Part shown: one piece after another, positions 11,437-21,681 of the stretch | How positions within the stretch are numbered: position 1 is the first letter of the stretch | Layout: each line of letters opens with the position of its first letter | From: Prostheceraeus crozeri | Lineage: Eukaryota; Platyhelminthes; Polycladida; Euryleptidae | Length of the DNA stretch: 64,000 nt | Assembly: GCA_907163375.1 (NCBI GenBank) | Contig: CAJQUW010016138.1 | Location: 310,001-374,000, forward strand | Direction: 5' to 3' | Made by a program: the position numbers and the translations under genes | The notes under the pieces: model-generated | Database searches by the model: none | Told to the model about the DNA's origin: nothing | Seen by the model: the letters and a program-made list of their open reading frames with translations, nothing else

Positions 11437-11516
11437 TCTTCATCTATCCCACCCGTTGCATGAAAATAGCAAATCTTTTCAGAAAGCATTTATTGAACGA
11501 CTTTAACAAGCATGCA

Positions 11517-11966
11517 TTACAAATTTTGGGTTTGAAACAGATAAAATAGATACAGTTGGTAGCTATCATATAAAGAGCAATGATAGCCAAACATTACTTT
11601 AGCAGTGTTGAGACATGGAGGAAAAAAGCATTGATTATGAATGTAGCGACTACAACGAACATTTAAAATAGGAACACTCAATTCCTTAAAACGTTTAGTG
11701 ACTTCATGATAGTGCTGATTAACTCTACTATCCCAAGGTTGAAGTAGAATATCATTGATGATAAGATTAAGAAATACCTTCTTCTCCTTAGTAGGATCAT
11801 TACAAAGGACATGTAGAAAATTGAAAGCTGCTAGCCATCTTCTGAAGTCAGTAAGAAGAGTACATTCATTAGAAAAGCCATAGTCTTGCAAGTATTGCTG
11901 ATTAAGTCCATGGATGTGTTTTCTCGCCCAGCTATCAGCGTTGGGATCACAGTTGATGGTAGGCAT
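11517..11966 (-). CDS. Hypothetical protein
   Basis: An intact ORF of about 149 residues from the ATG at 11966 (MPTINCDPNADSW); the frame is open 15 codons further upstream, inside the preceding gene. It is rich in aromatic residues and Cys/His near the end (CSRYIHNQCFFPPCL, GYHCSLYDSY). I recognise no domain. It overlaps the 3' end of the upstream spliced gene by 20 nt, consistent with compact viral packing. A +1 frameshift linking it to that gene cannot be excluded. Confidence 0.4.
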   Translation of the reverse strand: MPTINCDPNADSWARKHIHGLNQQYLQDYGFSNECTLLTDFRRWLAAFNFLHVLCNDPTKEKKVFLNLIINDILLQPWDSRVNQHYHEVTKRFKELSVPILNVRCSRYIHNQCFFPPCLNTAKVMFGYHCSLYDSYQLYLFYLFQTQNL

Positions 11967-12679
11967 GTTTATTCGTACCGCTCTCGTTGAGGATTTGATC
12001 AATAATGTCATGAACGTCTGGTTGCTTTAGTATATATAGGATGGATTGAGCATGCATCGATATAGAGGCTAATTTGTTATTCTGGTGATAGCCATAATAT
12101 ATTCCACTGATAGCAAAACCAATATTCCAAGTACCTTCTGCGAGGTCTTCACATCTGATGGATGTTACTTGATCTCCATCCTTTTTATAGTATGAGCACC
12201 AATGCGATGGTGGTAAAGATAGCTTTTTACCATCCCATATCTTTCTATATGAAGTATCATTGTCATCTCTCGCCTTCCATTCCTTTCTAAGAGGAGTAGG
12301 GATGTCCATATTTAATGTTGCAAACTCTTCAATAATATCGAGTTGGCGACGAATGTATGGATTCACAGGACTGACTACGTAGTCCCCATACTGATTGTTC
12401 AATATCTTCACTTCAGCGGAAGGAATCATTCCCGTTTGCAATACTATGCTATGATCGTAATAACGTATGGCTTGTCTAAATTTACGCTGTAGTGGGGTAG
12501 GATTATGTACCTTTGTTGTCTCTTCCAATGGCCTCAACATGAGACTATCTGATTGCAGAGAACCTTGTAACGCCTTAACACCATCTTGTCCTGCAAATGT
12601 AGTAGATGTCTGAAAATAAAAGAGATGCTATTAAGTTAACACTCAAGTAAGGGAAGGAAGGAAGGTTCCGACTTACCAT
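11947..12679 (-). CDS. Leader-spliced hypothetical gene, first of the - strand series
   Basis: The start codon appears to sit at the exact end of exon 1: the minus strand reads GAAATG followed by GTAAGT (donor at 12676). A 67-bp intron (12610-12676) ends in TTATTTTCAG. Exon 2 starts at 12609 with ACATCTACTACA and is in frame with the 197-codon ORF below, adding 23 codons before its first internal Met. A TATA box lies about 100 nt upstream. The protein (about 221 residues) has no domain I recognise; it includes SPVNPYIRRQLDIIEEF and SHWCSYYKKDGDQV. Being the most distal gene, it may be an early or regulatory gene, but this is inference. Confidence 0.6.
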
Positions 12680-12775
12680 TTCAGATGGTTAATATAATAG
12701 GAATGTAGAGGGAGAACGTGCGTCCGACAATAGTGCGACTCAAAGATAGAATGATTGTCACTCTGAAAACCTCAT

Positions 12776-12783
12776 TATTTATA
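12776..12783 (-). promoter_or_regulatory. TATA box of the leader-spliced gene
   Basis: The minus strand reads CTATAAATAA, a good TATA box, 97 nt before the start codon at 12679. Initiation about 30 nt downstream would give a non-coding leader of roughly 70 nt ending in the splice donor. No other gene lies to the right on this strand before the Harbinger element. Confidence 0.5.
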
Positions 12784-12784
12784 G

Positions 12785-13477
12785 AGAAATGCTGGATTCT
12801 CATTGGATGACGCTCCTCATTGGCCAATGACATCAAACTGATTCGAAATCTGGTCTCAGTTTTCTCGTCCGATGCTTCGTTCGCCCGCTGGAGCCCAAAA
12901 TACAAAACTCAACCTCTGACGGCTCTGTAACATGGCCAAAAGTCTCAATGTCACTCTCAAGCCTCAGCAAAGGAAGATAGGACCAAACTGTGCTTTCCAA
13001 TGAATTTGTAGCACTCTTAGCTTTCAAACGAGCTATTGCACGACTTTCTACGATCTCTAGAACCAAAGTTGGAAGAAACGCTGTCGAGGGGGTCCAAGTA
13101 CAAAATCGCCGTCCATTTTACCGTCCGAGGCTTCGTTTAGCCGCTACAGCCATTTTCTCACTCAAAAACCCTCTAAAAACAACCTAAAGGACAGAAGACC
13201 TCCACCTACACTCATGAAACTCAGCATGTCGACGCAGAATTTCATCAGGAATCCAAATTTAATCACAACTCGCACCTACGCACCAAAAACATAGACTGTC
13301 GCCCAAGACCAACAAGGACGGTCGACCACGACCCTCACGGACGGTCGACCCAGACCGACAACAACCAACTCACGCTCTAGAGGAGGGGGGCGCTGTGCGC
13401 AGTTGGGAGGATTCCTTACTAGTCACATTTTACTGCCGTAATATACACCCATCATGTTCTAATGAAACAGTAAATTC
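12785..13477. other. Non-coding stretch with degenerate direct repeats
   Basis: No gene is supported. Two related blocks about 250 bp apart (near 12,860 and 13,110) share a GTCCGAKGCTTCGTTYRSCC-like core, and GGACGGTCGACC occurs twice near 13,317-13,350. A G-rich run (GAGGGGGGCGC) lies near 13,383. This could be the remains of the terminal repeat of the left provirus, but I could not match it to a partner end. Confidence 0.35.
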
Positions 13478-13714
13478 TAAGGGCCGTATGCTGTAAAACA
13501 ACCGATACTTTCACTTTACTTTCACTTGAGCTATACTTTTCAAAGTGTCCCTTAAGTCGTGCCTAAGCAAAATGTAACATTCGTATGCCACAACAACACT
13601 TTACCTTCACTTTGGTAAGTAAAGCATGAGAGGAAATTCTATTTCCTATCTGACGTCACCCCCTAGCAACAGCGAATCAGAAAGTGTATCAGTGTTGAAC
13701 GTACATACGCGTAG

Positions 13715-14563
13715 ATGGCATTTCTCACTTGTTATTTTATGTCAATTGTTTCGATAATGGCGACTTCACGTATGAAGCCTCTGTCAACCCAGGAGCAAGA
13801 TATTATATTGCAGCTAGTTGACAAATCCAGGAAGATAGTGGAGAATAAACGGAATGATACTCGATCAATTGAGGAGAAGAGGAAGGCGTGGGTCGAAATT
13901 GCCAACAAGTTCTCCTCACCTGGAGTATCCAAACGTGACTCTCTTCAACTAAAGAAATGCTGGGAAAAACTTAAGTCGAAGGCCAAGAAAGCGGTGGCCA
14001 GGGATAAGAGAGAAAAACTTCGCACAGGTGGAGGCACCTTCGTCTCTCAAGTGGACGCAACTACGGAACGCATCGAAGCCATGATCCCAGAACAGATGCA
14101 CCCATTGCCTAATCCGCATGATGATGATGCGGACATTCATGACAACAAAGAAAACTTCGCCGAATCACAACATGACGACATGGATGAAGTGAGCAAGGAT
14201 CAGCCTACACAATCATCGATTGACAACATGAACGAATGGAGAGAGAATCAATCGACACTGACTCCCAAATTACCATCACGAAAGACACGATCGGTTATTA
14301 AACAAACTTCCTCTTGCATGGGAAAGGCGAGTGAAGTATTTGTTAACCACGCCAATGCCGAACACGCGAAGAAGATGGAGCTTTTGGACTTAAAAACGCA
14401 ATACCTTCGTGAGGCTCGCAACAAGCACATGGAGGTAATGGATCTTCAAATGGAATTACTACGAGCAAATTGTGCGGCTTCGAATAGATTGGACAGTCTG
14501 GATACTACAGTTCCCCAGTCATCGACCTTTTCGTCTTTATTACCAGTATATTATAATATGTAA
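13715..14563 (+). CDS. Harbinger Myb/SANT-like DNA-binding protein
   Basis: The ORF is 282 codons; the start is uncertain because MATSRMKPLS at 13757 is an alternative. Residues about 20-100 form a three-helix Myb/SANT-like domain (LSTQEQDIILQLVDKSRKI, RKAWVEIANKFSS, LKKCWEKLKSKAKKAV). An acidic linker and a C-terminal helix rich in Met/Leu follow (KHMEVMDLQMELLRAN), probably for self-association. In Harbinger elements this second protein carries the transposase to the nucleus and to transposon ends. The ORF is intact and runs opposite to the transposase gene. Confidence 0.85.
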   Translation: MAFLTCYFMSIVSIMATSRMKPLSTQEQDIILQLVDKSRKIVENKRNDTRSIEEKRKAWVEIANKFSSPGVSKRDSLQLKKCWEKLKSKAKKAVARDKREKLRTGGGTFVSQVDATTERIEAMIPEQMHPLPNPHDDDADIHDNKENFAESQHDDMDEVSKDQPTQSSIDNMNEWRENQSTLTPKLPSRKTRSVIKQTSSCMGKASEVFVNHANAEHAKKMELLDLKTQYLREARNKHMEVMDLQMELLRANCAASNRLDSLDTTVPQSSTFSSLLPVYYNM

Positions 14564-15160
14564 AATTACGGTATCTGAATAGATGTCTTCGGATAAATGA
14601 TATCATTTTTCTTTAAGAGTACATACCGGCACCGGGGTTTGTACGTGCGTATTATAGGCTATAGAAAACAGTAGATGCATCAGATAGAAATAAGGAAACA
14701 GATATAGGACGAATGAAATTACATGTACATTTAAAGAATGATGATTGATATAATTTCGGAACTTGAAAATATGAATCTTCATGAGAATTCAAATAAATGA
14801 TAATAAGCCTACGACTAGCCTACATACAAGCATTGTAATTTTTTCTAAGTAGGCTATTTTAAATTTCGGAAAGCGGTTGATAGTTTATGACATGATTTGA
14901 TTTTGTTGGAAAGAACCAGTTTTTTACTGCTAATAATATGCGGTACCGGGTACCTCATTTTATTGTATCCAAAATAATTGATAAATAATTTCTTGATTCA
15001 GATAAATTGGTTGGGTATTTCTTGTCATCCTTATCATCTATAAAACAATAGAATCTTTATTGTCACTCTTTATTTCATAAGAAACATAAGTAGTAGCCTA
15101 GCATTTCCTGTAGTAAGAAGTACATGTAGTATACAAAATGTAACACGAAGAGTATGCAAA
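14564..15160. other. Non-coding middle of the Harbinger element
   Basis: About 600 A+T-rich bases between the convergent 3' ends of the two Harbinger genes. I see no ORF or structured repeat; AATAAA-like signals (for example AAATAAATG near 14,790) could serve as polyadenylation sites for either gene. Confidence 0.5.
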
Positions 15161-16252
15161 TTAAATAAAACGTTGAGAAATAAAGCGTCGCAATGCAAAT
15201 CCCTGAACAGTTCCACTCTCCATTTGTGAACTTCCACTCTCCGCTTCAAAATCCGATTCCGCTGTTTCAATTATTGTTTCGTTGTTTAGTTCAGTCAAGT
15301 TGAGACGCCGTGCGTAGTTATGCAGTACAGCAGTTGCGATTATAACAGTAAGAAAAGTCTCTATCGACGTCCTCAATCCGATTGACAAGCACGGAAATCG
15401 TCGTTTCCAAACCCCGAAAAGTCGCTACACAGTCGTCCGACTTTTAGAATGGGCGTAATTGAAGCGCCTTTCAGCCACATTGTGAGGGTTAGAGAAGGGA
15501 GTGAGCAGATAGACACGACACGGATATCCACTGTCACCGAGTAAATATCCACTTTGGTCTCTTTCCTCCAGTTGGATAAAAAGTTGACTATTGTCGAAAA
15601 TTCGTGCGTCGTGTGTCGATCCCGGCCACCGCGCGACTATGTTGCGAATTATCAATTCTGCATCTCCAACAACTTGAACATTTATGGAATAGAAGCCTTT
15701 TCTGTTTCTAAATAGTTCGGTGTTTTCTCCGGGGGGACCTTGCACAGGTACATGAGTACAGTCAATGGCACCAATTATGCCAGGAAAAGAGGCAATTTCG
15801 TAGAACTTTCGCCGAACATCTTGTAAGTCATCACCAACAGGAAATGAGATAAATCGACCGTGAAGTTGAGCCAAGGCCTTGGAAATTCGCTTCACAATAC
15901 GGGAAACAGTAGTCTGATGTATACCAGCAAAGTCTCCAACAATAATTTGCTGTGCTCCAGTGGCATAAAAACGCATAGCTATCAAAACCTGTAACCAGGT
16001 TGGAACGCAGAGACCACGCGGATTAGACCAAGTTGACCCCTCTTCGATAAGGGAAATAACGTCGAGGATTGCAGGTTTGGGTAAGCGGTACCGATAAACA
16101 AACGCTTCTTCATCAAATTCTTCGAAAGGATTGCTCAAGTCTTTGCATCGGCGTGCATGAAGCGAGTTTTCAATTTCTTGTAGTTCACAAAGACGCATTA
16201 ATGAAAGGAAGTCAGACATCATATCAGTTGAAATACTATTCCACAGTTTCAC
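15161..16252 (-). pseudogene. Harbinger transposase (HARBI1-like) with nonsense codon at catalytic Glu
   Basis: The frame from 16252 to 15161 is 364 codons with one internal stop, TAG at 15425-15427. It has the expected order: N-terminal helices (FVYRYRLPKPAILDVISLI), the helix-turn-helix-like GDFAGIHQTTVSRIVKRIS, first catalytic D in GAIDCTHVPVQG, second D in GSTHDARIF, then YAHSKSRTTV, stop, RLFGVWKRRFPCL. In the family the residue at the stop is the catalytic Glu of ERxFGxxKxRF, so a GAG-to-TAG change fits. No frameshift is seen elsewhere, so this copy died recently or is rescued in trans. Confidence 0.9.
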
Positions 16253-16639
16253 ACCGTAATAAATGAAGAAAATTTCATCTGATCAACAATACTAGACTAT
16301 TGGATGAGACCGCAAGCAGTGAAAGTGTGTCTTTAGGGAGGTCATACCTCCCCTTTCGATTTCACTTTCACAGAGAGACACGAAAGAGGGATTTAAGTAA
16401 AGCTTTAGTGAAAGTGGAGTTTCTGCATAGGAAAAGTTAAGCTAAAGTGCAACTTTGATGAAAGTCTAGATAAAGTGTGGTTTCTGCATACGGCTCTAAG
16501 AAGCAGTCTGTTGCGAAGTCGTCATGAAAATCCGTATTGCATCTATTATCAAGAAAAAAGATTTTATTAAACAAGTTCTATATTTCATCTTCACAAACAA
16601 ATTAAATTTCGAGACAAGATGAGCGCCATTTTCCTATAA

Positions 16640-16950
16640 GCACACTTGAGGTGCTGTCAACCGCAACTGCAAGCCATAGGCGGTATTGAGTCCACGGTGC
16701 GAACAATTCTTTCTTTTAACTGATGAAGATCATTGGGCATGGGATTGTATACCGTGACCTTCTACATTCCCCACAACCAGAAGTGAGGCGGAGATGAATC
16801 TGGGGTCCATGGGTTCAAATAAAGTCAAACTCGCGGCTGACAATTTTTTCATCAAATTTCTTCTTCAGGAGTTGACTTTGCAGTGTGAGGTGTAACATCG
16901 TCTTGCTGAAAAATAGTCTTTGAATAGGCTCGCTTGTATTTCAATTGGCA
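16640..16950 (-). pseudogene. Mariner-like transposase fragment
   Basis: The minus strand reads IFQQDDVTPHTAKST and, with indels, a WTPDSSPPHFWLWGNV block. This corresponds to the QDGAxPHTA and PDLxPxDFFLWG blocks, which hold catalytic residues of mariner transposases. Only the C-terminal third is recognisable and it contains stops. It is unrelated to the better preserved Tc1/mariner element at 31.5 kb. Confidence 0.6.
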
Positions 16951-18060
16951 AATTTGTGTATCGTGTCATAATGTCACTGCTGGCTCTCCGTCACGGTTGA
17001 ATCATTCAAGTCTTCGAAAAATAAGGAGTGAGAATAATTCAGTGGCATGCAATGGTATGCAAATGGTACCATGGTGTGCAACCAATGCATACCAATGGTA
17101 TGTAAATGTTATGCAAACTACGAAGAGAATACGACGGAAGTGTAAGATTGTAGAAGCAACGAATATCCACGAAAAAGATTTCGATGAAACAATTCTAGTG
17201 AATGGTGAAAAGTTCTGCTTGTAGAACAGTAGAAATGATCACTGTATAGAAATGTTTGGAAATATAGAAAACGTTTCTGACTGTGTAAATGACGAAGATC
17301 GTCTAGCGAATTTTGGAACCAAGGAAAGCGTGTCAAGATTGATGGGTCGTGGGGACATCGTACCAAAAATGTTCCATCAACTGCTGAAAACCATGGGCAA
17401 GCGTTATGGCAAATGGTTTCCACTTATTTGCGTACTGATGTTTGGGAAAAAAGAAAATTATAAGAATATAAAAAAAGTGTAACAAAAACTGCCCAAAGTT
17501 TACGGTCGTCGGTATAATAAAGTTAAATTGGTAAACAACAGATCTTCGGCGTCCAGCGCTTTCGGTGGTCGATCTCACCGAAGGCACTGGACGCCGAAGA
17601 TAAGATTCAACATCTGACAAAGACTGCAACATCAAGCGAATTGCGTAAGGAGACACGAGACGCGAAGCGATAAAACTTTCAAGTAACAGTGACTTCATTT
17701 TTATGACTGAATCGTAATAATCAAGCATAGAACGTAGCAAAGTTGTTGCTTTTGATGACATTGAACCTCATCGCAACTTTCGATAATGTACAGTATGCCA
17801 CGTCTCTGAAGACAGAGATGCACTCTGTAATGTCATGGTAGTGATTTCAATCTCCTGATCTCGAGATTTCGACAATCTTTTAGGCATTCGAGATCTCGAG
17901 ATTGCAATCCCAAGATCTCGACTATTTGAATCTTTTTTTACAGAATTTTCACCCCTAGAACAGCTATGAGCCATGAACGAAGCTAGGGGTTACTCAATGA
18001 AAAAGTAGCAAATTGTATTATTTTAAATAAATAAAAGGAAAAAACAGATCTTCTAATCTG
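16951..18060. other. Non-coding region with short repeats and a hairpin
   Basis: No gene is supported. Around 17,042-17,115 a GGTATGCA-like motif recurs. A strong 25-bp hairpin lies at 17,543-17,600. Around 17,855-17,925 the palindrome ATCTCGAGAT and variants occur three times. Short ORFs here have no recognisable domain. Confidence 0.4.
17543..17600. repeat. Perfect-looking 25-bp stem hairpin
   Basis: The left arm TCTTCGGCGTCCAGCGCTTT and following CGGTG pairs with the right arm at 17576-17600 with two differences, around the 8-nt loop GTCGATCT. Both differences give G-U pairs on one strand. It could be a transposon end, a fold-back, or a structured RNA. Confidence 0.8.
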
Positions 18061-18069
18061 ATTAAGCTG

Positions 18070-19250
18070 TCCCCATCAGAAACCTGTTCGCACGCATCTT
18101 GAAAGTATCAAGATTGTATTGGTCAGGGAAAGTGATCTGGGGAAGCTGATTCCAAAGCTATGCCGTGCGAACAAAAAAAGTTTTTTGAGCGACTCGCAGT
18201 TCGTGAGCGTTCTAAGCTCCCTGCATGTGCTCCCAGAGAAGATCTTAGGTTTGGGCACGCACTCATTCACTGCAGAATTGCCTCTACCGAAATAGTATCT
18301 GTAGTGAAGCAGCATCACGTCTGACAGAGCGGCTGCAACTTGTTAGCAACGTTTCTCAACCCACTTGAAGAAGATTTAGATCCGCTTGTGGGGCGCCGGC
18401 CCATAGATGGCAGCAATATTCCATCAGAGGACGAATAGTGGACTTGTAAAGATAGCAGACAGTCTGTGGTGGAAGATAGTTGCTGGCACGATAGAAACTA
18501 CTAATGCATTGAGCTGCCTACTTGCTAATGGATTGGATGTACGGTTTCCATGACCAGTCTTTCGCAAACCGTCAATCCAAGAAAGGAGATGGAATCTTGT
18601 TCTCTTATCCTATTATCTGACATCTTAATGCTATGATCATCATCATCATCTCTTTAAAGTCTTGCGTGCACAATACTCTGAGTTTTTGAAGGATTGAAGG
18701 AAACAAGCCAATTGGCGCCCCATTCTGAGACCCTGCGTAAGTCTTCATTAAGAACGTCGCATAACTGCTGACGTTGCCGAGTGTTCTTAGCAAGTCGCTC
18801 ATTGGAATTGAAGAGTGTCTATTCATCTGCATACGTCACCAATTTACTCACTGGGCAGTCTGGGGGGGGGTCGTTGACGTACAGCAGAAAAATAGTGGGT
18901 CCCAAAATTGACCCTTGAGGAACTTCTGCATTGACAACCTTGGTGGAAGACTTTTGGCCATCTAAGACAACAGATATCTGCCGGTCACTAAGGAAAGAAG
19001 CAAGGAGTTTGTGGAGTTGATCAGCAACTTCATAGGACTTAAGTTTCCTAAGGAGTCCCTAATGCCAGACTTTATCGGATGCCTTGGAAATATCCAGGCC
19101 AAATGATCTCGTCTCACCTTGTCATGGACACGACTCACATGTTCAGACATATGAAAGAATATCTGCAGTTGATCGAGAGTGCCTGAAGCCATAATGTTCT
19201 TCTGATAGAGGGCTCTAAGTTTCAAGGGAGTTAACAATATGTTGGTTAAT
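18070..19250 (-). pseudogene. LINE reverse transcriptase, C-terminal half (Jockey/I/CR1-like)
   Basis: The minus strand has the RT block VPQGSILGPTIFLLYVND (about 18,935-18,885) and the catalytic motif YADE followed by a stop (about 18,840) in place of YADD, then NWLVSFNPSKTQSIV. Downstream (18,318-18,076) lies the typical end segment with YRYYFGR and FGISFPRSL. Upstream (19,237-18,962) LTPLKLRALYQKNI fits the RT finger region. Several frames and stops are needed, so it is a dead fragment. The 3' end appears to be near 18,070; the endonuclease part is absent. Confidence 0.8.
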
Positions 19251-19734
19251 CACTGCTTCAAAAATCTTGCCTGCAATTGGAAGCAGGCTGATAGGACGGA
19301 ACTAGCAATTGGAATAGCAATTGGAACTGATAGTCAGTTCTTGCGCCGACTTATGGACGTTCTCGCTCAAAATGAATTCTCAGCTTGAACTTGACTAAGA
19401 AAAGTGGGGAAGCCACATCAGTCTGCTTTGGAAAATTGACAAACTGTTCTATAGAAAGGCGCAGACGGTGTGGAGCAAGTCTGTTTGCCAGAAACTGATA
19501 ACACAGACGTGCCGAGGGGAGAAGTAACCTTGTGTGAAAAACAAGTTGGATTTGAGGTGAGAAACAGGTCAAGGAGATACCCAGTATCCCCAGCTCGGCC
19601 ATATGCACAAATACAACGAAATGCATGTAAGTTTGCAGCATACAAAAGAGCCGTGAGCAGGAGGTGCTAAGGATTCATCATTTGGAAATAAGGTTGAGAC
19701 CTCCAGATAAAGTAGAAAGGCCAAAATTTTCTCG

Positions 19735-21160
19735 AAATCATAAGTGTTTTGCCGACGTTTCGGACGTTCCTCCTTTGTCAAGGCACAAGAGCAATTCGCA
19801 AAAGTATGGACATGCGCACACGAACAAAATGGGCTTCATATACAAATTTTTATGATGCAGTTGACACAAAAACGATTAGACATCAGTCATTTCGATCTTT
19901 CTATTAAGCTTAGGTTCCAAAGATCTGATATGACGAGATTCGGACAACGTAGTATCAGCAGGATCTCTACATTTGTCAATAATTTGTACATCGAAGGAAT
20001 CGATAGAGACGGTGTGACCTTGATGTTTCTGCAATAAGTGGTCAGAAAGAGCACTGACTTTGTTGCCAGCGTTCAAACTGTTACGATCCTCATCATAACG
20101 TAAATAAAAAGGGTGGCTACTTTTGCCGATGTAAAATTCTGTACATAATTTGCAAGTAAATTTATAGGCGATAAAACGGTCATTGCACCTATAACTATCA
20201 TTCAGTGCGTTACAGAGATGACAGCTCTCATGCTTCTGATTTTTAGTTTTATTATTTAGGGCACTGGAGAGAGACTTATTTGGTTTACTGGATAGGTTGG
20301 ATTTTATATCATATTTGTCCATAAGCTTATGGATTCGTTTGTTAGTCCTATCACTTACAAATCTAATTTTAAATTAGTTTTGTACTTAGTGTATTGCTTT
20401 TTCTTATTTTTATCTACGAGAAAATCCTTATCACTGAAGACGGTATTGCGACAATTATTCTTTTAAAGTCTCAATAGCAATTTTACTTTCTTCCGGATCG
20501 CGACATCTTTTTTGCACATAATTAATGCTCTTTGTGATATAATTTCGCTTTACGTGATTAGGCAAGTGACTTTTATTTAAGTGAATTCCTGAGTGTTGCT
20601 CCTTAATGTACCAGCCATACGAAACTGCATTGTGTTTTACTCCAAAAAGTTTAAAACTTTATCTCTATAGTAAACTGGATGTCATTATGAACTCCATTAA
20701 ACACTTCCAAAAACTTACTATTGAGAATCAAATTATTTGGGTAAAAGGGTCCCACAATTATGTCATCAATGTACCTGGCATATATACGCGGGTTCAGATC
20801 GAATCTCTCAGGCAAAGTTTTTAGAGCCTTTTGCTCTATAAACGATATGATAATTATGGCAAAAGATGGACTATAATGTGCTCCCATAGGGCAACCTTTC
20901 TTTCGAAGATGATGCTTGGCATTATATTCTCTTTCGTAGTTGTACGAGACAAACGATAAAATTTTTTTAACCGCGTCTAGAGTCTTGATTGACCCGTTGT
21001 TTTCATGTTGCTTAGATCGTGTTTTCAGTTGATTTGCTGCAAAACCTATGTATTGAATATTGTTGCAAATATCCTCGTCACATGAACATTGATATACAAC
21101 ATGATCGTCTGATGTCAGCTTGTCTAAATTTGTTTTGATTGCATTTTTTGCGACCTCTTC
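19735..21160 (-). pseudogene. Penelope-like retroelement (RT and GIY-YIG endonuclease)
   Basis: Reading on the minus strand: a Cys-containing GIY-YIG-like piece (YQCSCDEDICNNIQYIG, about 21,110), then RT blocks (GCPMGAHYSPSFAII at 20,890 and ARYIDDIIVG, with the catalytic DD, at 20,780), then a GIY-YIG nuclease domain (20,322-19,876) with CKLCTEFYIGKSSHPFYLRY and the end SRHIRSLEPKLNRKI. RT followed by GIY-YIG is the Penelope arrangement. Frames are broken, especially 20,330-20,650. The extra GIY-YIG-like piece before the RT suggests two overlapping copies or a chimera. Confidence 0.8.
19745..19790 (-). ncRNA. Possible degenerate hammerhead-ribozyme-like segment of the Penelope element
   Basis: The minus strand has CTTGACAAAGGAGGAACGTC followed by CGAAACGTCGGC. 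Penelope-like elements often carry minimal hammerhead ribozymes with a CGAAAC core next to the coding region. Here CGAAAC is present but the CTGATGA core is not intact, so this is at most a degenerate or related motif. Confidence 0.25.
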
Positions 21161-21164
21161 TTTT

Positions 21165-21225
21165 TGTTACATTGATTGACGACCTTCCTCATTTACCTGA
21201 AACAAGAGTTATAGCGTATGATGAC
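21165..21225 (+). pseudogene. LINE RT, part upstream of the P-element insertion
   Basis: The + strand reads YIDDLPHLPETRVIAYDD up to the P element. It is the segment just before the RT catalytic motif. It joins the segment beginning at 24,004 through the duplicated 8 bp ATGATGAC. The A of YADD is missing (AYDD), so the motif was already altered or is misread by an indel. Confidence 0.75.
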
Positions 21226-21681
21226 CACAGATCTAGAAAGGGATAGATGGACTGCTTTCCGCGTTTCCCTATTTCAGCCGTGAAGCCTGAAAACTTCCCA
21301 TCGCTGCCACGCCTGCTCCCGGTATGTAGGCAAGAAATGACGGCCGCTGAGCTGATCGCAATTGACACCTGTGGTGTTGTTTTCAATTGATGATGATTTA
21401 TTTGATAAGGGTGACAAAATTTGTGTACTTAACGAAGCTGGGATGAGTGTCATAACACAGTGTGGCGATGTCGCAATACTTCAACAAGATAAAATTGAAT
21501 TTGACATGCATTCTACCGACGCTAAATGGCGATTTTATCATTAAATAAAATCCTCACGCCCTAGGCAATTGCTATCAATTCTCCTACTCTTAATCCGAAA
21601 CATGTGTTCAAAAGGCATAAGAAAGATAAAATTTTCAAACAGGTTTGCAAAACTGTTTACAGAAATTTCATTTCTTGAGAA

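Larger units (their letters stand above)
1..12784. mobile_element. Decayed Polinton/adintovirus-like provirus, left part missing
   Basis: The block carries the gene set of a Maverick/Polinton or adintovirus-like element: protein-primed PolB on the + strand, then a - strand series with two WEVG-type proteins, MCP, basic minor capsid protein, rve integrase, coiled-coil protein, packaging ATPase, small basic protein, RING protein and three unknown genes. Many genes have frameshifts or stops, so this is an old copy. It enters from the left edge; the right limit is set by the TATA box of the last gene. I could not identify terminal inverted repeats. It is distinct from the A+T-rich Polinton at 32-53 kb and resembles the provirus at 57.6-64 kb in its polymerase. 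Confidence 0.85.
13481..16496. mobile_element. PIF/Harbinger DNA transposon
   Basis: The ends are inverted: GGGCCGTATGC at 13481 and GCATACGGCTC ending at 16496, that is, RGCCGTATGC termini. They are flanked by a perfect 3-bp target duplication TAA (13478-13480 and 16497-16499), as expected for the family. Both subterminal regions contain many CTTTCACTT-type motifs in opposite orientation, probable transposase binding sites. It carries the usual two divergent genes, a Myb/SANT-like DNA-binding protein on + and a transposase on -. The 3,016-bp size is normal. The transposase has one nonsense codon. Confidence 0.93.

Noticed and set aside
16934..17482. ORFs of 76-101 codons on both strands as host exons
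   Set aside because: Short, overlapping in opposite directions and partly made of GGTATGCA-like repeats.
19351..19670. Overlapping ORFs on both strands between the LINE and the Penelope element
   Set aside because: No domain could be recognised; probably decayed untranslated or flanking sequence of either element.
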